Shown in pieces: positions 15,107 through 22,032 of a stretch of DNA of 33,450 bases (the stretch's first letter is position 1; each line of letters starts with the position of its first letter). The notes below the pieces were generated by a model. That model was not told where the DNA came from. It saw only the letters and a list, made by a program, of their open reading frames with translations, and did no database searches. The DNA comes from Patescibacteria group bacterium (lineage in GTDB: Bacteria; Patescibacteriota; Patescibacteriia; 2-12-FULL-60-25): assembly GCA_018817245.1 (NCBI GenBank), contig JAHIUG010000010.1:1-33450 (forward strand), read 5' to 3'. Position numbers and translations under genes: made by a program.

Positions 15107-15718
15107 ATGAAAACTACAAAGCTGACTTGTAAAATGTGTAGACGCGAAGGCGTGTCTCTTTGTGGTAAGGACAATTGTGCGCAAAAACGCCGCCCTTATC
15201 CACCGGGTGTTCATGGCCCAACATCTCGAACACGTATGACTGATTATGGAAAACAGCTACGAGAAAAGCAGAAAGCTAAACGCATTTATGGTGTTTCAGA
15301 AAAACAATTCAACAATTATTACCAAAAAGCCATGAAAATGAAGGGGGATTCAGGTGAGAATTTGGTTCGATTGCTGGAAATGCGTTTGGACAACACGGTT
15401 TTTCGTGCGGGAATGGCAAAGACTCGCGCAGCTGCGAGACAGGCCGTATCACACGCGCACATTGAAGTGAACGGGAAAAGAGTAGATGTCGCATCGTATC
15501 AAGTGAAGACAGGCGATATTATTAAGGTTCGTGAGACAAAGAAAGAAAAAAGCACATGGAAAGCACTGGTAGAGGCAACTCAAAAAGCTGAGGTGCCATC
15601 TTGGGTTATTCTGGACACCGGTAATCTGGAAGCTAAGGTTACGGGTCAGCCTTCGAACGAGGAGTTGCAGCAGTCGCTGTTCAGTTCAAAACTTATCATT
15701 GAATTTTATTCTCGCTAA
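15107..15718 (+). CDS. rpsD: 30S ribosomal protein S4, zinc-binding form
   Basis: A protein of 203 residues, the usual length. Four N-terminal cysteines (C8, C11, C19, C24) form a zinc site, as in C+ type S4. RRPYPPGVHG and the S4 RNA-binding domain (LEMRLDNTVFRAGMAKTRAAARQAVSHAHIEVNG) are present. S4 starts 30S assembly and in many bacteria represses its own operon. It lies directly before rpoA. Confidence 0.97.
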   Translation: MKTTKLTCKMCRREGVSLCGKDNCAQKRRPYPPGVHGPTSRTRMTDYGKQLREKQKAKRIYGVSEKQFNNYYQKAMKMKGDSGENLVRLLEMRLDNTVFRAGMAKTRAAARQAVSHAHIEVNGKRVDVASYQVKTGDIIKVRETKKEKSTWKALVEATQKAEVPSWVILDTGNLEAKVTGQPSNEELQQSLFSSKLIIEFYSR

Positions 15719-15742
15719 AGCCCTTAAGCTTCTTTATATACT

Positions 15743-16441
15743 ATGGAGTCATTACTTCTCCCATCAAAAATTCGTTTTACTAAAGGCGAGAGGCCTAACG
15801 AAGGCATACTCACATTTGAACCATGTGAGCAGGGTTATGGTACAACGATCGGCAACGCCCTACGTCGCGTTTTGCTCTCTTCATTGGCCGGCGCCGCAGT
15901 AACCGCAGTGAAAATTAAAGGTGTGGATCACGAATTTTCCACAATGGCTTATTGTAAGGAAGACATGCTGGAAATTATTTTGAATCTCAAAACTCTACGC
16001 ATGAAGCTTCACTCAGAAGATCCGGTTAAATTAAGTCTTTCCGTTAAAGGAGAAAAGATTGTTACAGGTGAGGATTTTGAAAAGAATGCAGATGTTGAGA
16101 TTGTTAACCCGGATTTGGTAATCGCACACCTTACAGATAAAGCAGCTTCCATGGAAATGGAAATTACCGTAAGCCCGGGTAGAACATATCAAACAACCGA
16201 GGAGCGCATTAAAGAAAAGTTGGAACTTGGAAATATTTCAATCGACGCATTGTTTAGCCCGGTAATAAATGTTTCTTATAATGTCCAAGCAACTCGCGTT
16301 GGTGAGAAGACGGACTATGACAAATTGGTTCTTAACATTGAAACCGATGGAACAATTGACCCACTGGATGCGTGCCAAAAAGCGGTTGCAATTCTCTTGG
16401 ATCACTTCAGCCTCTTGAAAGATATTGAATATGAAGCATAA
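15743..16441 (+). CDS. rpoA: RNA polymerase alpha subunit lacking the C-terminal domain
   Basis: A protein of 232 residues, compared with about 310-330 in most bacteria. The N-terminal assembly domain is complete: EPCEQGYGTTIGNALRRVLLSSLAGAAVTAVKIKG, then GRTYQTTEERIKEKLELGNISIDALFSPVINVSYNV and TDGTIDPLDACQKAVAILLDHF. Soon after that helix the chain stops, so the linker and alpha-CTD, which bind UP elements and activators, are absent. The stop is natural, since rplQ starts inside the last codons (11-base overlap). Transcription here should therefore rely on core promoter boxes, in keeping with the extended -10 at 765. Confidence 0.95.
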   Translation: MESLLLPSKIRFTKGERPNEGILTFEPCEQGYGTTIGNALRRVLLSSLAGAAVTAVKIKGVDHEFSTMAYCKEDMLEIILNLKTLRMKLHSEDPVKLSLSVKGEKIVTGEDFEKNADVEIVNPDLVIAHLTDKAASMEMEITVSPGRTYQTTEERIKEKLELGNISIDALFSPVINVSYNVQATRVGEKTDYDKLVLNIETDGTIDPLDACQKAVAILLDHFSLLKDIEYEA

Positions 16442-16841
16442 GCATAAAGGAAAAGTTTTAGGCAGAGAAAAGGCGCCGCGAGAAGCAATGCTGCGGAATT
16501 TGGCGCAGTCGATTTTATTGTACGAAAATGTGAATACCACATTGGCAAAAGCAAAGGCTGTTCGTCCAATAGTGGAAAAAATAATTTCTACTGGTCGCAC
16601 AAAAAGTCTTCACACACGAAGAAGGTTGTCTCGTGTGTTGTCTATAGAATCAGTTGTAAATAAAGTATTGGAAGAGATTGGGCCGCGTTATGCCACAAGA
16701 TTAGGTGGATATACGCGCATTATTAAGTTGGGACGAAGAAAGGGCGACGGAGCTGAAATCGCACAAATTCAATTGGTTCGCGAGGAAACTGAAGGACTAA
16801 AGGGCCCAAGAATTGAAGAACAAAAAGAAAAGAATTCGTAA
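16431..16841 (+). CDS. rplQ: 50S ribosomal protein L17
   Basis: A protein of 136 residues. The L17 core (KHKGKVLGREKAPREAMLRNLAQSIL, then KAKAVRPIVEKIISTGRT and GPRYATRLGGYTRIIKLGRRKGDGAEIAQIQLV) is complete, with a short charged tail. The ATG at 16431 overlaps the end of rpoA by 11 bases, suggesting translational coupling. A TTG two codons upstream is less likely as the start. Confidence 0.96.
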   Translation: MKHKHKGKVLGREKAPREAMLRNLAQSILLYENVNTTLAKAKAVRPIVEKIISTGRTKSLHTRRRLSRVLSIESVVNKVLEEIGPRYATRLGGYTRIIKLGRRKGDGAEIAQIQLVREETEGLKGPRIEEQKEKNS

Positions 16842-16879
16842 TTCGTATATTCGTATAAGATTAGTAATTTTGTAGACCT

Positions 16880-17233
16880 ATGAATATTGAACGCAAAACA
16901 CATGAAATTGATGCAGAGGGAAAGATTGTTGGACGTTTAGCAACTCAAATTGCCGGTCTTTTGATAGGCAAAGGTAAGACTGATTACACTCCAAATATTG
17001 ATGGCGGAGACTTCGTGAAAGTGAAAAACGCAGACAAGGTTGTATTCTCCGGGAAAAAATGGGATCAAAAGAATTACTATCGCACCTCCGGCCGACCAGG
17101 CGGCTTAAAGATTATTTCTGTTAAAAAGATGAGAGAAGAAAAGCCGAATGAGATTTTACGCAATGCGGTAAAGTACATGCTACCAAAAAATAAAACACAA
17201 GATGTTAGAATGAAGCGTCTTATTATAGACTAA
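16880..17233 (+). CDS. rplM: 50S ribosomal protein L13, short form
   Basis: A protein of 117 residues; typical L13 has about 142-148. KIVGRLATQIAGLLIGKGK, NIDGGDFVKVKNADKVVFSGKK and AVKYMLPKNK are conserved. The C-terminal 20-25 residues of the usual protein are missing, and the N-terminus is also slightly short. L13 is an early assembly protein of the 50S subunit. It forms the usual pair with rpsI. Confidence 0.95.
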   Translation: MNIERKTHEIDAEGKIVGRLATQIAGLLIGKGKTDYTPNIDGGDFVKVKNADKVVFSGKKWDQKNYYRTSGRPGGLKIISVKKMREEKPNEILRNAVKYMLPKNKTQDVRMKRLIID

Positions 17234-17300
17234 TGCCGAATGTTGAATTTCACGCGAGGAACAGCCAAGTGCGAAATTTCAAATAATAAATTCGAATTTT

Positions 17301-17915
17301 ATGCCTAATGCAACCAAGAAAAATGAGGAGCCGGAAAAAGAAGTAACTTCCGCAAAAGCAGAAGACAAGAAGCTCGTTGTTAAGAAGCCAACTGCCAAAA
17401 AGCCTGCTGCGAAAAAGTCTGTTGCGAAGAAACCGGCTGCCAAGAAAGTTGCGAAAAAGCCGACTACTTCCAAAGCTGCTGTTTTGGAATCCGAAGAGGT
17501 TGCTGCAGCTGAAACGTCTAAGGGCGGTTCGTTCATTTCCGCTGTCGGACGACGCAAGAGTGGAATCGCACGAGTTCGTTTAATAAAAAACGGAAAAGGT
17601 GTAATCACAATCAACGGACGCAAGCTGAATGATTATTTTGGTTCATATAATTTGCGCGAAAAAGTAGTACTGCCGTTAAAAACCGTTGGACAGGAGAAAG
17701 CGGTTGATATCAGTGTTAAGGTTACGGGAGGTGGCGTACACGGACAGGCTGATGCTGTGTGTCATGGAATATCAAGATGTTTGGAAAAACTTAATCCAAC
17801 ATTTCATACTTCCTTAAAAAAACTTGGTCTCTTAACTCGAGATGCAAGAAAAAGAGAACGAAAGAAATTCGGAAAGAAAAGCGCTCGACGTAGCCCACAG
17901 TGGAGCAAGAGATAA
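17301..17915 (+). CDS. rpsI: 30S ribosomal protein S9 with histone-like N-terminal extension
   Basis: A protein of 204 residues against a usual 128-132. The S9 core begins near residue 77 (FISAVGRRKSGIARVRLIKNGKG) and ends with KFGKKSARRSPQWSKR, the conserved basic tail reaching the P-site tRNA. The first 75 residues are extra and contain AKKP/PAKK repeats (about 30-55) like histone H1 tails, flanked by acidic segments. The extension parallels the one on S11. It is the last gene of the operon and is followed by a strong hairpin. Confidence 0.96.
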   Translation: MPNATKKNEEPEKEVTSAKAEDKKLVVKKPTAKKPAAKKSVAKKPAAKKVAKKPTTSKAAVLESEEVAAAETSKGGSFISAVGRRKSGIARVRLIKNGKGVITINGRKLNDYFGSYNLREKVVLPLKTVGQEKAVDISVKVTGGGVHGQADAVCHGISRCLEKLNPTFHTSLKKLGLLTRDARKRERKKFGKKSARRSPQWSKR

Positions 17916-17916
17916 G

Positions 17917-17951
17917 TTCGAAAATCGAATTTCGAATATCGAATGTAGAAC
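17917..17951. repeat. heptamer array after rpsI
   Basis: TTCGAAA, ATCGAAT, TTCGAAT, ATCGAAT, GTAGAAC. It begins at the rpsI stop codon and leads into the terminator. Confidence 0.8.
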
Positions 17952-17965
17952 AAGGTTTGAAAAGG

Positions 17966-18000
17966 AAGGGACGGACATTTTGTCCGTCCCTTTGATTTTA
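17966..18000 (+). terminator. terminator of the ribosomal operon
   Basis: A 12-bp perfect stem AAGGGACGGACA (17966-17977)/TGTCCGTCCCTT (17981-17992), a TTT loop and a broken T-rich tail. I see no feature in 18001-18188 apart from an imperfect inverted repeat near 18124-18147 (TAATTGACGAA/TTAATTCGT). Confidence 0.85.
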
Positions 18001-18188
18001 TCCACAGTTTTTTTAAAAATCACGACCTTGAAAATCCAGCTCAACCATCGCATAAATCGAACCTCCATCCGCACAATTAACACGATCGCTTAAATTGTGT
18101 AGATGCTGGAAATGAGGCTGTGATTAATTGACGAATACGTTAATTCGTGCCAAGTTGTTTGTACGAACTTTCACAACGGGAGGTAATC

Positions 18189-18467
18189 ATGGATGCATAT
18201 CATCAAAAGCCTGAATTGGCAAAGCGCCTTGAGGCGGCAGACTTACTTGGTGGCTTGAAAGATATCATCGGTCGGCCGTATATATTGACAGGAGAAGATG
18301 AGATTTATGTTGGTGAAAAAATTACCAGCATAATTTTTAGGCCCGGCAAACTGTTAGTGGGTACGCTTGATGGCGAATCTTGTGGATTGCTGATGTTCGA
18401 TCAAAGTAAAAAAGAATGGTCGTCCACTATCAGTAGTATTAAGCAGTTCCGGGTTTCTGTGCTCTAG
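18189..18467 (+). CDS. uncharacterised small soluble protein
   Basis: A protein of 92 residues with no signal peptide and no family I recognise. It is mixed alpha/beta: a helical N-terminus (KPELAKRLEAADLLGGLKDI), then strands (YVGEKITSIIFRPGKLLVGTLDGESCGLLMFD) that could form a small barrel. The start at 18189 is chosen because GGGAGGTAATC precedes it; the frame is open 14 codons further up without such a site. It is a single-gene unit with its own terminator, in the same style as the genes at 171, 7390 and 13028. Confidence 0.7.
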   Translation: MDAYHQKPELAKRLEAADLLGGLKDIIGRPYILTGEDEIYVGEKITSIIFRPGKLLVGTLDGESCGLLMFDQSKKEWSSTISSIKQFRVSVL

Positions 18468-18483
18468 CTCCATTGCTTTTCTC

Positions 18484-18511
18484 AAAACCGCCCTAACTCA
18501 AGGCGGTTTTT
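18484..18511 (+). terminator. intrinsic terminator
   Basis: A 9-bp perfect stem AAAACCGCC (18484-18492)/GGCGGTTTT (18502-18510), with the T run ending at 18511. Confidence 0.9.
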
Positions 18512-18569
18512 GATTTGTTCAGCTCTTGGGTTATTTGCACATTCCATTTACAATGAAGCAGACTTCGGA

Positions 18570-18668
18570 TTCGTAGCTCGTAACTTGGAACATGGAACTC
18601 AAAAGGAAAAAATTGAATTCAATTCGGGTTACGAGTTGTGCGTTACGAGTTTCGGATTGAGGATTACT
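18570..18668. repeat. two heptamer arrays before the flippase gene
   Basis: First array (18570-18604): TTCGTAG, CTCGTAA, CTTGGAA, CATGGAA, CTCAAAA. Second array (18627-18668): GGTTACG, AGTTGTG, CGTTACG, AGTTTCG, GATTGAG, GATTACT. The second ends two bases before the ATG at 18671. CTCGTAA and CGTTACG are near reverse complements, so the arrays may pair. Confidence 0.75.
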
Positions 18669-18670
18669 TT

Positions 18671-20140
18671 ATGCCCTACGGCGCTAAAATCGCGAAAAAT
18701 GCAGCGTGGCTCATGTTTGCTACGGCAGGACAAAAACTGGTTGCATTTTTTGCGTTCATTATAGTAGCGCGTTTGCTTGGCAAAGAACTGACCGGGGTTT
18801 TCTTTTATGCAGTTTCTGTAACTTCCATCTTTGTAATACTCTCGGATCTTGGAATGACGCCAGTCGTGATTCGAGCTATTGCTGGAGGGAGGACAGATGG
18901 TGCGCGACTGTTTGGAGCAGCAATCCGCGCAAAGCTCTGTCTAGCGCCAATTGCTATTATTGCAGCGCTTGTTTATGCGTTTGCCTTTGGAGCTGATAAA
19001 ACAACGCTTATAACAGTGGCAATCGCTTGTTTGGTAATGACAGCAGATACAGTGCATTTAGTGTTGTACGGGGCTCTCAGAGGGCGACAGAACCTACGTC
19101 CAGAAGCATTAGGCATGTTTGTGGGTCAGATTTTAACAGCTATTTTCTCCGTTGGCGCAGCTGTGCTTGGATTTGGTCCAATTGGATTAGCTGTTGCGCT
19201 CCTCGTGGGTAGCTCCTGGAATGTCTTTTGGAGCGCTCGTCAAACTGTAAAATTGAAAGTTCCAATAGAAACCCCGCTTCTCAAAGATTACAAACGATTG
19301 GCAAAAGAAGCGCTGCCATTCGGAATAGCCGGGTTGTCAGTCAAAGTTTATTCGTACGTAGACAGTTTGTTCTTAAACGTTTATCACGGATCAGCGGCCG
19401 TTGGTCTTTATGCTGTTGCATATAAATTAACTTACGCGCTTCAATTTCTCCCAATAACTTTTACAGCCGCACTTTATCCGGCTCTTGCATCCGCTTACGC
19501 AAAAAAGGAGAAAGATGAGCTGCGAAACATATTCTTGGGCTCTTTGAGATTAATGGCTGCCATCGGGTTCCCAATTTCCGCCGGCCTGTCTGCACTTGCG
19601 CCTGACATTATTCCGCTTTTGTACGGGCAAGATTTTGTGGGAGCGATCGCGGCTTTTCAGATTTTGCCATGGGTGTTACTTCCGATTTTCTTAGATTTTC
19701 CAATCGGTGCTTTGCTAAATGGCACAAATCGCGCGCACTTAAAAACAATTGCGATGGTTGTTACGATGATAGTAAACATAGTGCTAAACGCAATCCTAGT
19801 TCCAAAATTCGGTCCGGTTGGCGCTGCTTGGGCAGGTGTTGCAAGTTTTTGGTGCTTGTATCTTATTGGCGCATATTTTACGCGAGAATACGCCGGGGGA
19901 GTTATCGGCTTTGTTTCCATCACGCTTCGCGGATTGGCGGCTGCCGGAGTTTCATGGTACGCATGGCAGACAAGTGTTGTTTATATGCCGCTTTTTGCAT
20001 CCATGGTATTTGGTGCGGCAGTTGCGCTAATCATGGGTTTTGTAGTTAGATTCATACGCTGGGATGATATGAAGCTGATTGTGGATATCTTCCGCAAGAC
20101 AAAGAACGTCGGACCTCGGACCTCGGGCGCCGGACCGTGA
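18671..20140 (+). CDS. polysaccharide flippase of the MOP superfamily (Wzx-like)
   Basis: A protein of 489 residues with about 12-14 transmembrane segments. It begins GAKIAKNAAWLMFATAGQKLVAFFAF and has VARLLGKELTGVFFYAVS and the typical mid-protein block YSYVDSLFLNVYHGSAAVGLYAVAYK. It would flip lipid-linked sugars to the outer face. The start is at 18671 (MPYGAKIAKN); the upstream open frame runs through a heptamer array. The last ten residues (VGPRTSGAGP) are encoded by another array (20108-20135), so the C-terminus may have been extended by repeat DNA. The stop lies one base before the next gene's ATG. Confidence 0.88.
   Translation: MPYGAKIAKNAAWLMFATAGQKLVAFFAFIIVARLLGKELTGVFFYAVSVTSIFVILSDLGMTPVVIRAIAGGRTDGARLFGAAIRAKLCLAPIAIIAALVYAFAFGADKTTLITVAIACLVMTADTVHLVLYGALRGRQNLRPEALGMFVGQILTAIFSVGAAVLGFGPIGLAVALLVGSSWNVFWSARQTVKLKVPIETPLLKDYKRLAKEALPFGIAGLSVKVYSYVDSLFLNVYHGSAAVGLYAVAYKLTYALQFLPITFTAALYPALASAYAKKEKDELRNIFLGSLRLMAAIGFPISAGLSALAPDIIPLLYGQDFVGAIAAFQILPWVLLPIFLDFPIGALLNGTNRAHLKTIAMVVTMIVNIVLNAILVPKFGPVGAAWAGVASFWCLYLIGAYFTREYAGGVIGFVSITLRGLAAAGVSWYAWQTSVVYMPLFASMVFGAAVALIMGFVVRFIRWDDMKLIVDIFRKTKNVGPRTSGAGP
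20108..20135. repeat. heptamer array forming the flippase C-terminus
   Basis: GTCGGAC, CTCGGAC, CTCGGGC, GCCGGAC: four G+C-rich units immediately before the stop codon. A related word family (GTCCGAG/GTCCGAC, the reverse complement) occurs inside the gene at 31288. Confidence 0.85.
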
Positions 20141-20141
20141 T

Positions 20142-21191
20142 ATGTCTAAAATCACACTAATTACTCTTGATTATCCTCCTTTGAAAGGTGGAATAGCTCG
20201 CTATTTAAGTGAGCTTGTTAAGGCATCAAATGGGGAAATGGAAGTTATAACTCCGGAAGATCGAAATTTTTTTAGGAATAAGTGGCCTCGCTGGAAGCCG
20301 ATCGTCGACATTTGTCTGAGTTTAAAGAACAAGGAGCGCGTTATTTTACTGAGTCACGTTTTTCCTGTTGGAACAGCGGCGTGGCTTGCTAAGCGAAAAG
20401 GTGGACCTGATTATGCGGTTTTATTTCATGGATTGGATTTGCGATTGGTAAAAGGATTGTGGAAGAAATGGCTGCTGAAGCAGATTTGTGCTAATGCGAA
20501 ATTATTGATTGTTAACAGTGAGTCCACGAGAAGTGATTTGCGCACGCTTGTTCCAAGCGCAGACCCGTTGGATTTAACGCCCGGTGTTGATGAACAAGAC
20601 ATTCCATCTCGTGAAAAAGCGCGTGAACTTTTAGAAATAACGCAGTTTGAAAAAATCGTGGTGTCTTTAGCTCGACTGGTGCCACGTAAAGGAATTGATA
20701 ATGCACTTCATGCAATGTCACGTCTGCAGAAAAAGATGGATGTGCCTTATGTGGTTTTGGGGGACGGGCCGGATCGCGATCGTTTGATTCGACTCGCCCT
20801 GGAGCATCGTACACAAGTTAAGTGGATTCGCAATGCGTCTGATGAGGAAAAGTGGTTGTGGCTAGCTGCGGCTGACGTTTTTCTTTTGCCTGTTCGTGAT
20901 GAGGGTGAGGATGTTGAAGGTTTTGGGATTGTTTATCTGGAGGCGGCAAAAGCGGGAATTCCATCTGTGGCCGGCAAGAGCGGTGGCGCGACTGAAGCTG
21001 TAAAACACAATAAAACCGGGTTTTTAGTGCGTCCTAATGATGTAGATGATATTGAGGAGGCTGTGGAAAAGTTGCTAAAAGACGAAGAATTGCGTAAAAA
21101 GCTAGGTGAGGAGGCTAAGAAGAGAGTGGAGGAGGAATTTGGGTGGGGAGAAAGATGGAGGAAATTAGCTTGTAGCTTAATAGGTCATTGA
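20142..21191 (+). CDS. glycosyltransferase family 4
   Basis: A protein of 349 residues with a GT-B fold. PPLKGGIARYLSELVKA lies at the N-terminus (acceptor side), VSLARLVPRKGIDNALHAM in the middle, and the donor site is EGFGIVYLEAAKAGIPSVAG, followed by SGGATEAVKHNKTGFLV. It probably adds a sugar from a nucleotide donor to the lipid-linked polysaccharide; the sugar cannot be told. The start at 20142 (MSKITLITLDYPP) is one base after the flippase stop, so the two are co-translated. The 21 codons open upstream are repeat DNA in another frame. Confidence 0.9.
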   Translation: MSKITLITLDYPPLKGGIARYLSELVKASNGEMEVITPEDRNFFRNKWPRWKPIVDICLSLKNKERVILLSHVFPVGTAAWLAKRKGGPDYAVLFHGLDLRLVKGLWKKWLLKQICANAKLLIVNSESTRSDLRTLVPSADPLDLTPGVDEQDIPSREKARELLEITQFEKIVVSLARLVPRKGIDNALHAMSRLQKKMDVPYVVLGDGPDRDRLIRLALEHRTQVKWIRNASDEEKWLWLAAADVFLLPVRDEGEDVEGFGIVYLEAAKAGIPSVAGKSGGATEAVKHNKTGFLVRPNDVDDIEEAVEKLLKDEELRKKLGEEAKKRVEEEFGWGERWRKLACSLIGH

Positions 21192-21207
21192 ATCATTGTT
21201 AGTCTAA

Positions 21208-21242
21208 CAACCTAAAAAGCTAACGCCTAAAGCCTAACATAA
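21208..21242. repeat. heptamer array ending on a start codon
   Basis: CAACCTA, AAAAGCT, AACGCCT, AAAGCCT, AACATAA. The last unit runs into the ATG at 21242, so repeat DNA forms the whole translation-initiation leader. Confidence 0.75.
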
Positions 21243-21946
21243 TGTATATAGCTGTAATAATACCCTGTTTTAATCACGCTGATATTTTGCGACGCACGCT
21301 AGAGGGTTTATCTATTCAAAGTCTGAAACCGGTTGAAGTGGTGGTTATAGATGATGGATCAGAAGATAATCCTGAAACAGTTGTGCGAGATTTTGTTGAT
21401 CGCTTGCCAATTAAGTTTCACAAACTTTATAAAAATCACGGGGCGCCATATGTGCGCAATTTAGGCGCTCGCATGACCACAGCGCCTCTTATAATTTTTC
21501 TTGATGCAGATGCTGAGTTAGTACCAAATGCGCTTGAGTTTTTCGCGCTGGAACTTGAGTCTAATACAGACGCTGACTTCGTATATTCAAATTTCTTTTG
21601 GGGAATAAAACGCTTTAAAGCTCGTGCTTTTAATTTTGATGCGCTAAAGAAAAGAAATTATATTCACACATCAAGTTTGATGCGTCGGAGTTGCTTTCCG
21701 GGCTTTGATGAAAGTTTAAAGAAATTTCAAGATTGGGATTTGTGGTTGAACATGGCAGAAAGAGGGTCTCGCGGCGTTTGGATAAACCATGAATTATATC
21801 GCATTGAGCCGCGTCGTCAGGGTATGAGCCGATGGATGCCGCGAATCGCATATCTCGTACCATGGTCTCGATTTGGGTTCATGCCAAAAGAATTGACAAA
21901 ATACCGCCAAGCTGAGGAGATAGTGCGGAAGAAACATGGTATTTGA
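21242..21946 (+). CDS. glycosyltransferase family 2
   Basis: A protein of 234 residues with a GT-A fold. AVIIPCFNHADILRRTLEGL is the nucleotide-binding start, VVIDDGS (35-40) holds the conserved aspartates, and the DxD is D88-A-D90. FQDWDLWLNMAERG matches the family's catalytic-base region. It should transfer a sugar to a surface glycan precursor at the cytoplasmic face. There is no Shine-Dalgarno sequence, because the leader is a heptamer array. Confidence 0.9.
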   Translation: MYIAVIIPCFNHADILRRTLEGLSIQSLKPVEVVVIDDGSEDNPETVVRDFVDRLPIKFHKLYKNHGAPYVRNLGARMTTAPLIIFLDADAELVPNALEFFALELESNTDADFVYSNFFWGIKRFKARAFNFDALKKRNYIHTSSLMRRSCFPGFDESLKKFQDWDLWLNMAERGSRGVWINHELYRIEPRRQGMSRWMPRIAYLVPWSRFGFMPKELTKYRQAEEIVRKKHGI

Positions 21947-21983
21947 ATGACGAATGATAGTTGTCATCTTTTGATCCTTTCCT

Positions 21984-22018
21984 ACATTCGTCATTCGGAT
22001 TTCGGAATTCGTCGTTAT
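21984..22018. repeat. heptamer array before the fused GT2-ligase gene
   Basis: ACATTCG, TCATTCG, GATTTCG, GAATTCG, TCGTTAT. It ends 14 bases before the ATG at 22033. Confidence 0.8.
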
Positions 22019-22032
22019 ACAAAAATAGTTTT

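Noticed and set aside
21961..22032. 24-residue N-terminal extension of the fused GT2-ligase protein
   Set aside because: It is translated from a heptamer array; the GT2 family begins at MKDLRIVIVSWN.
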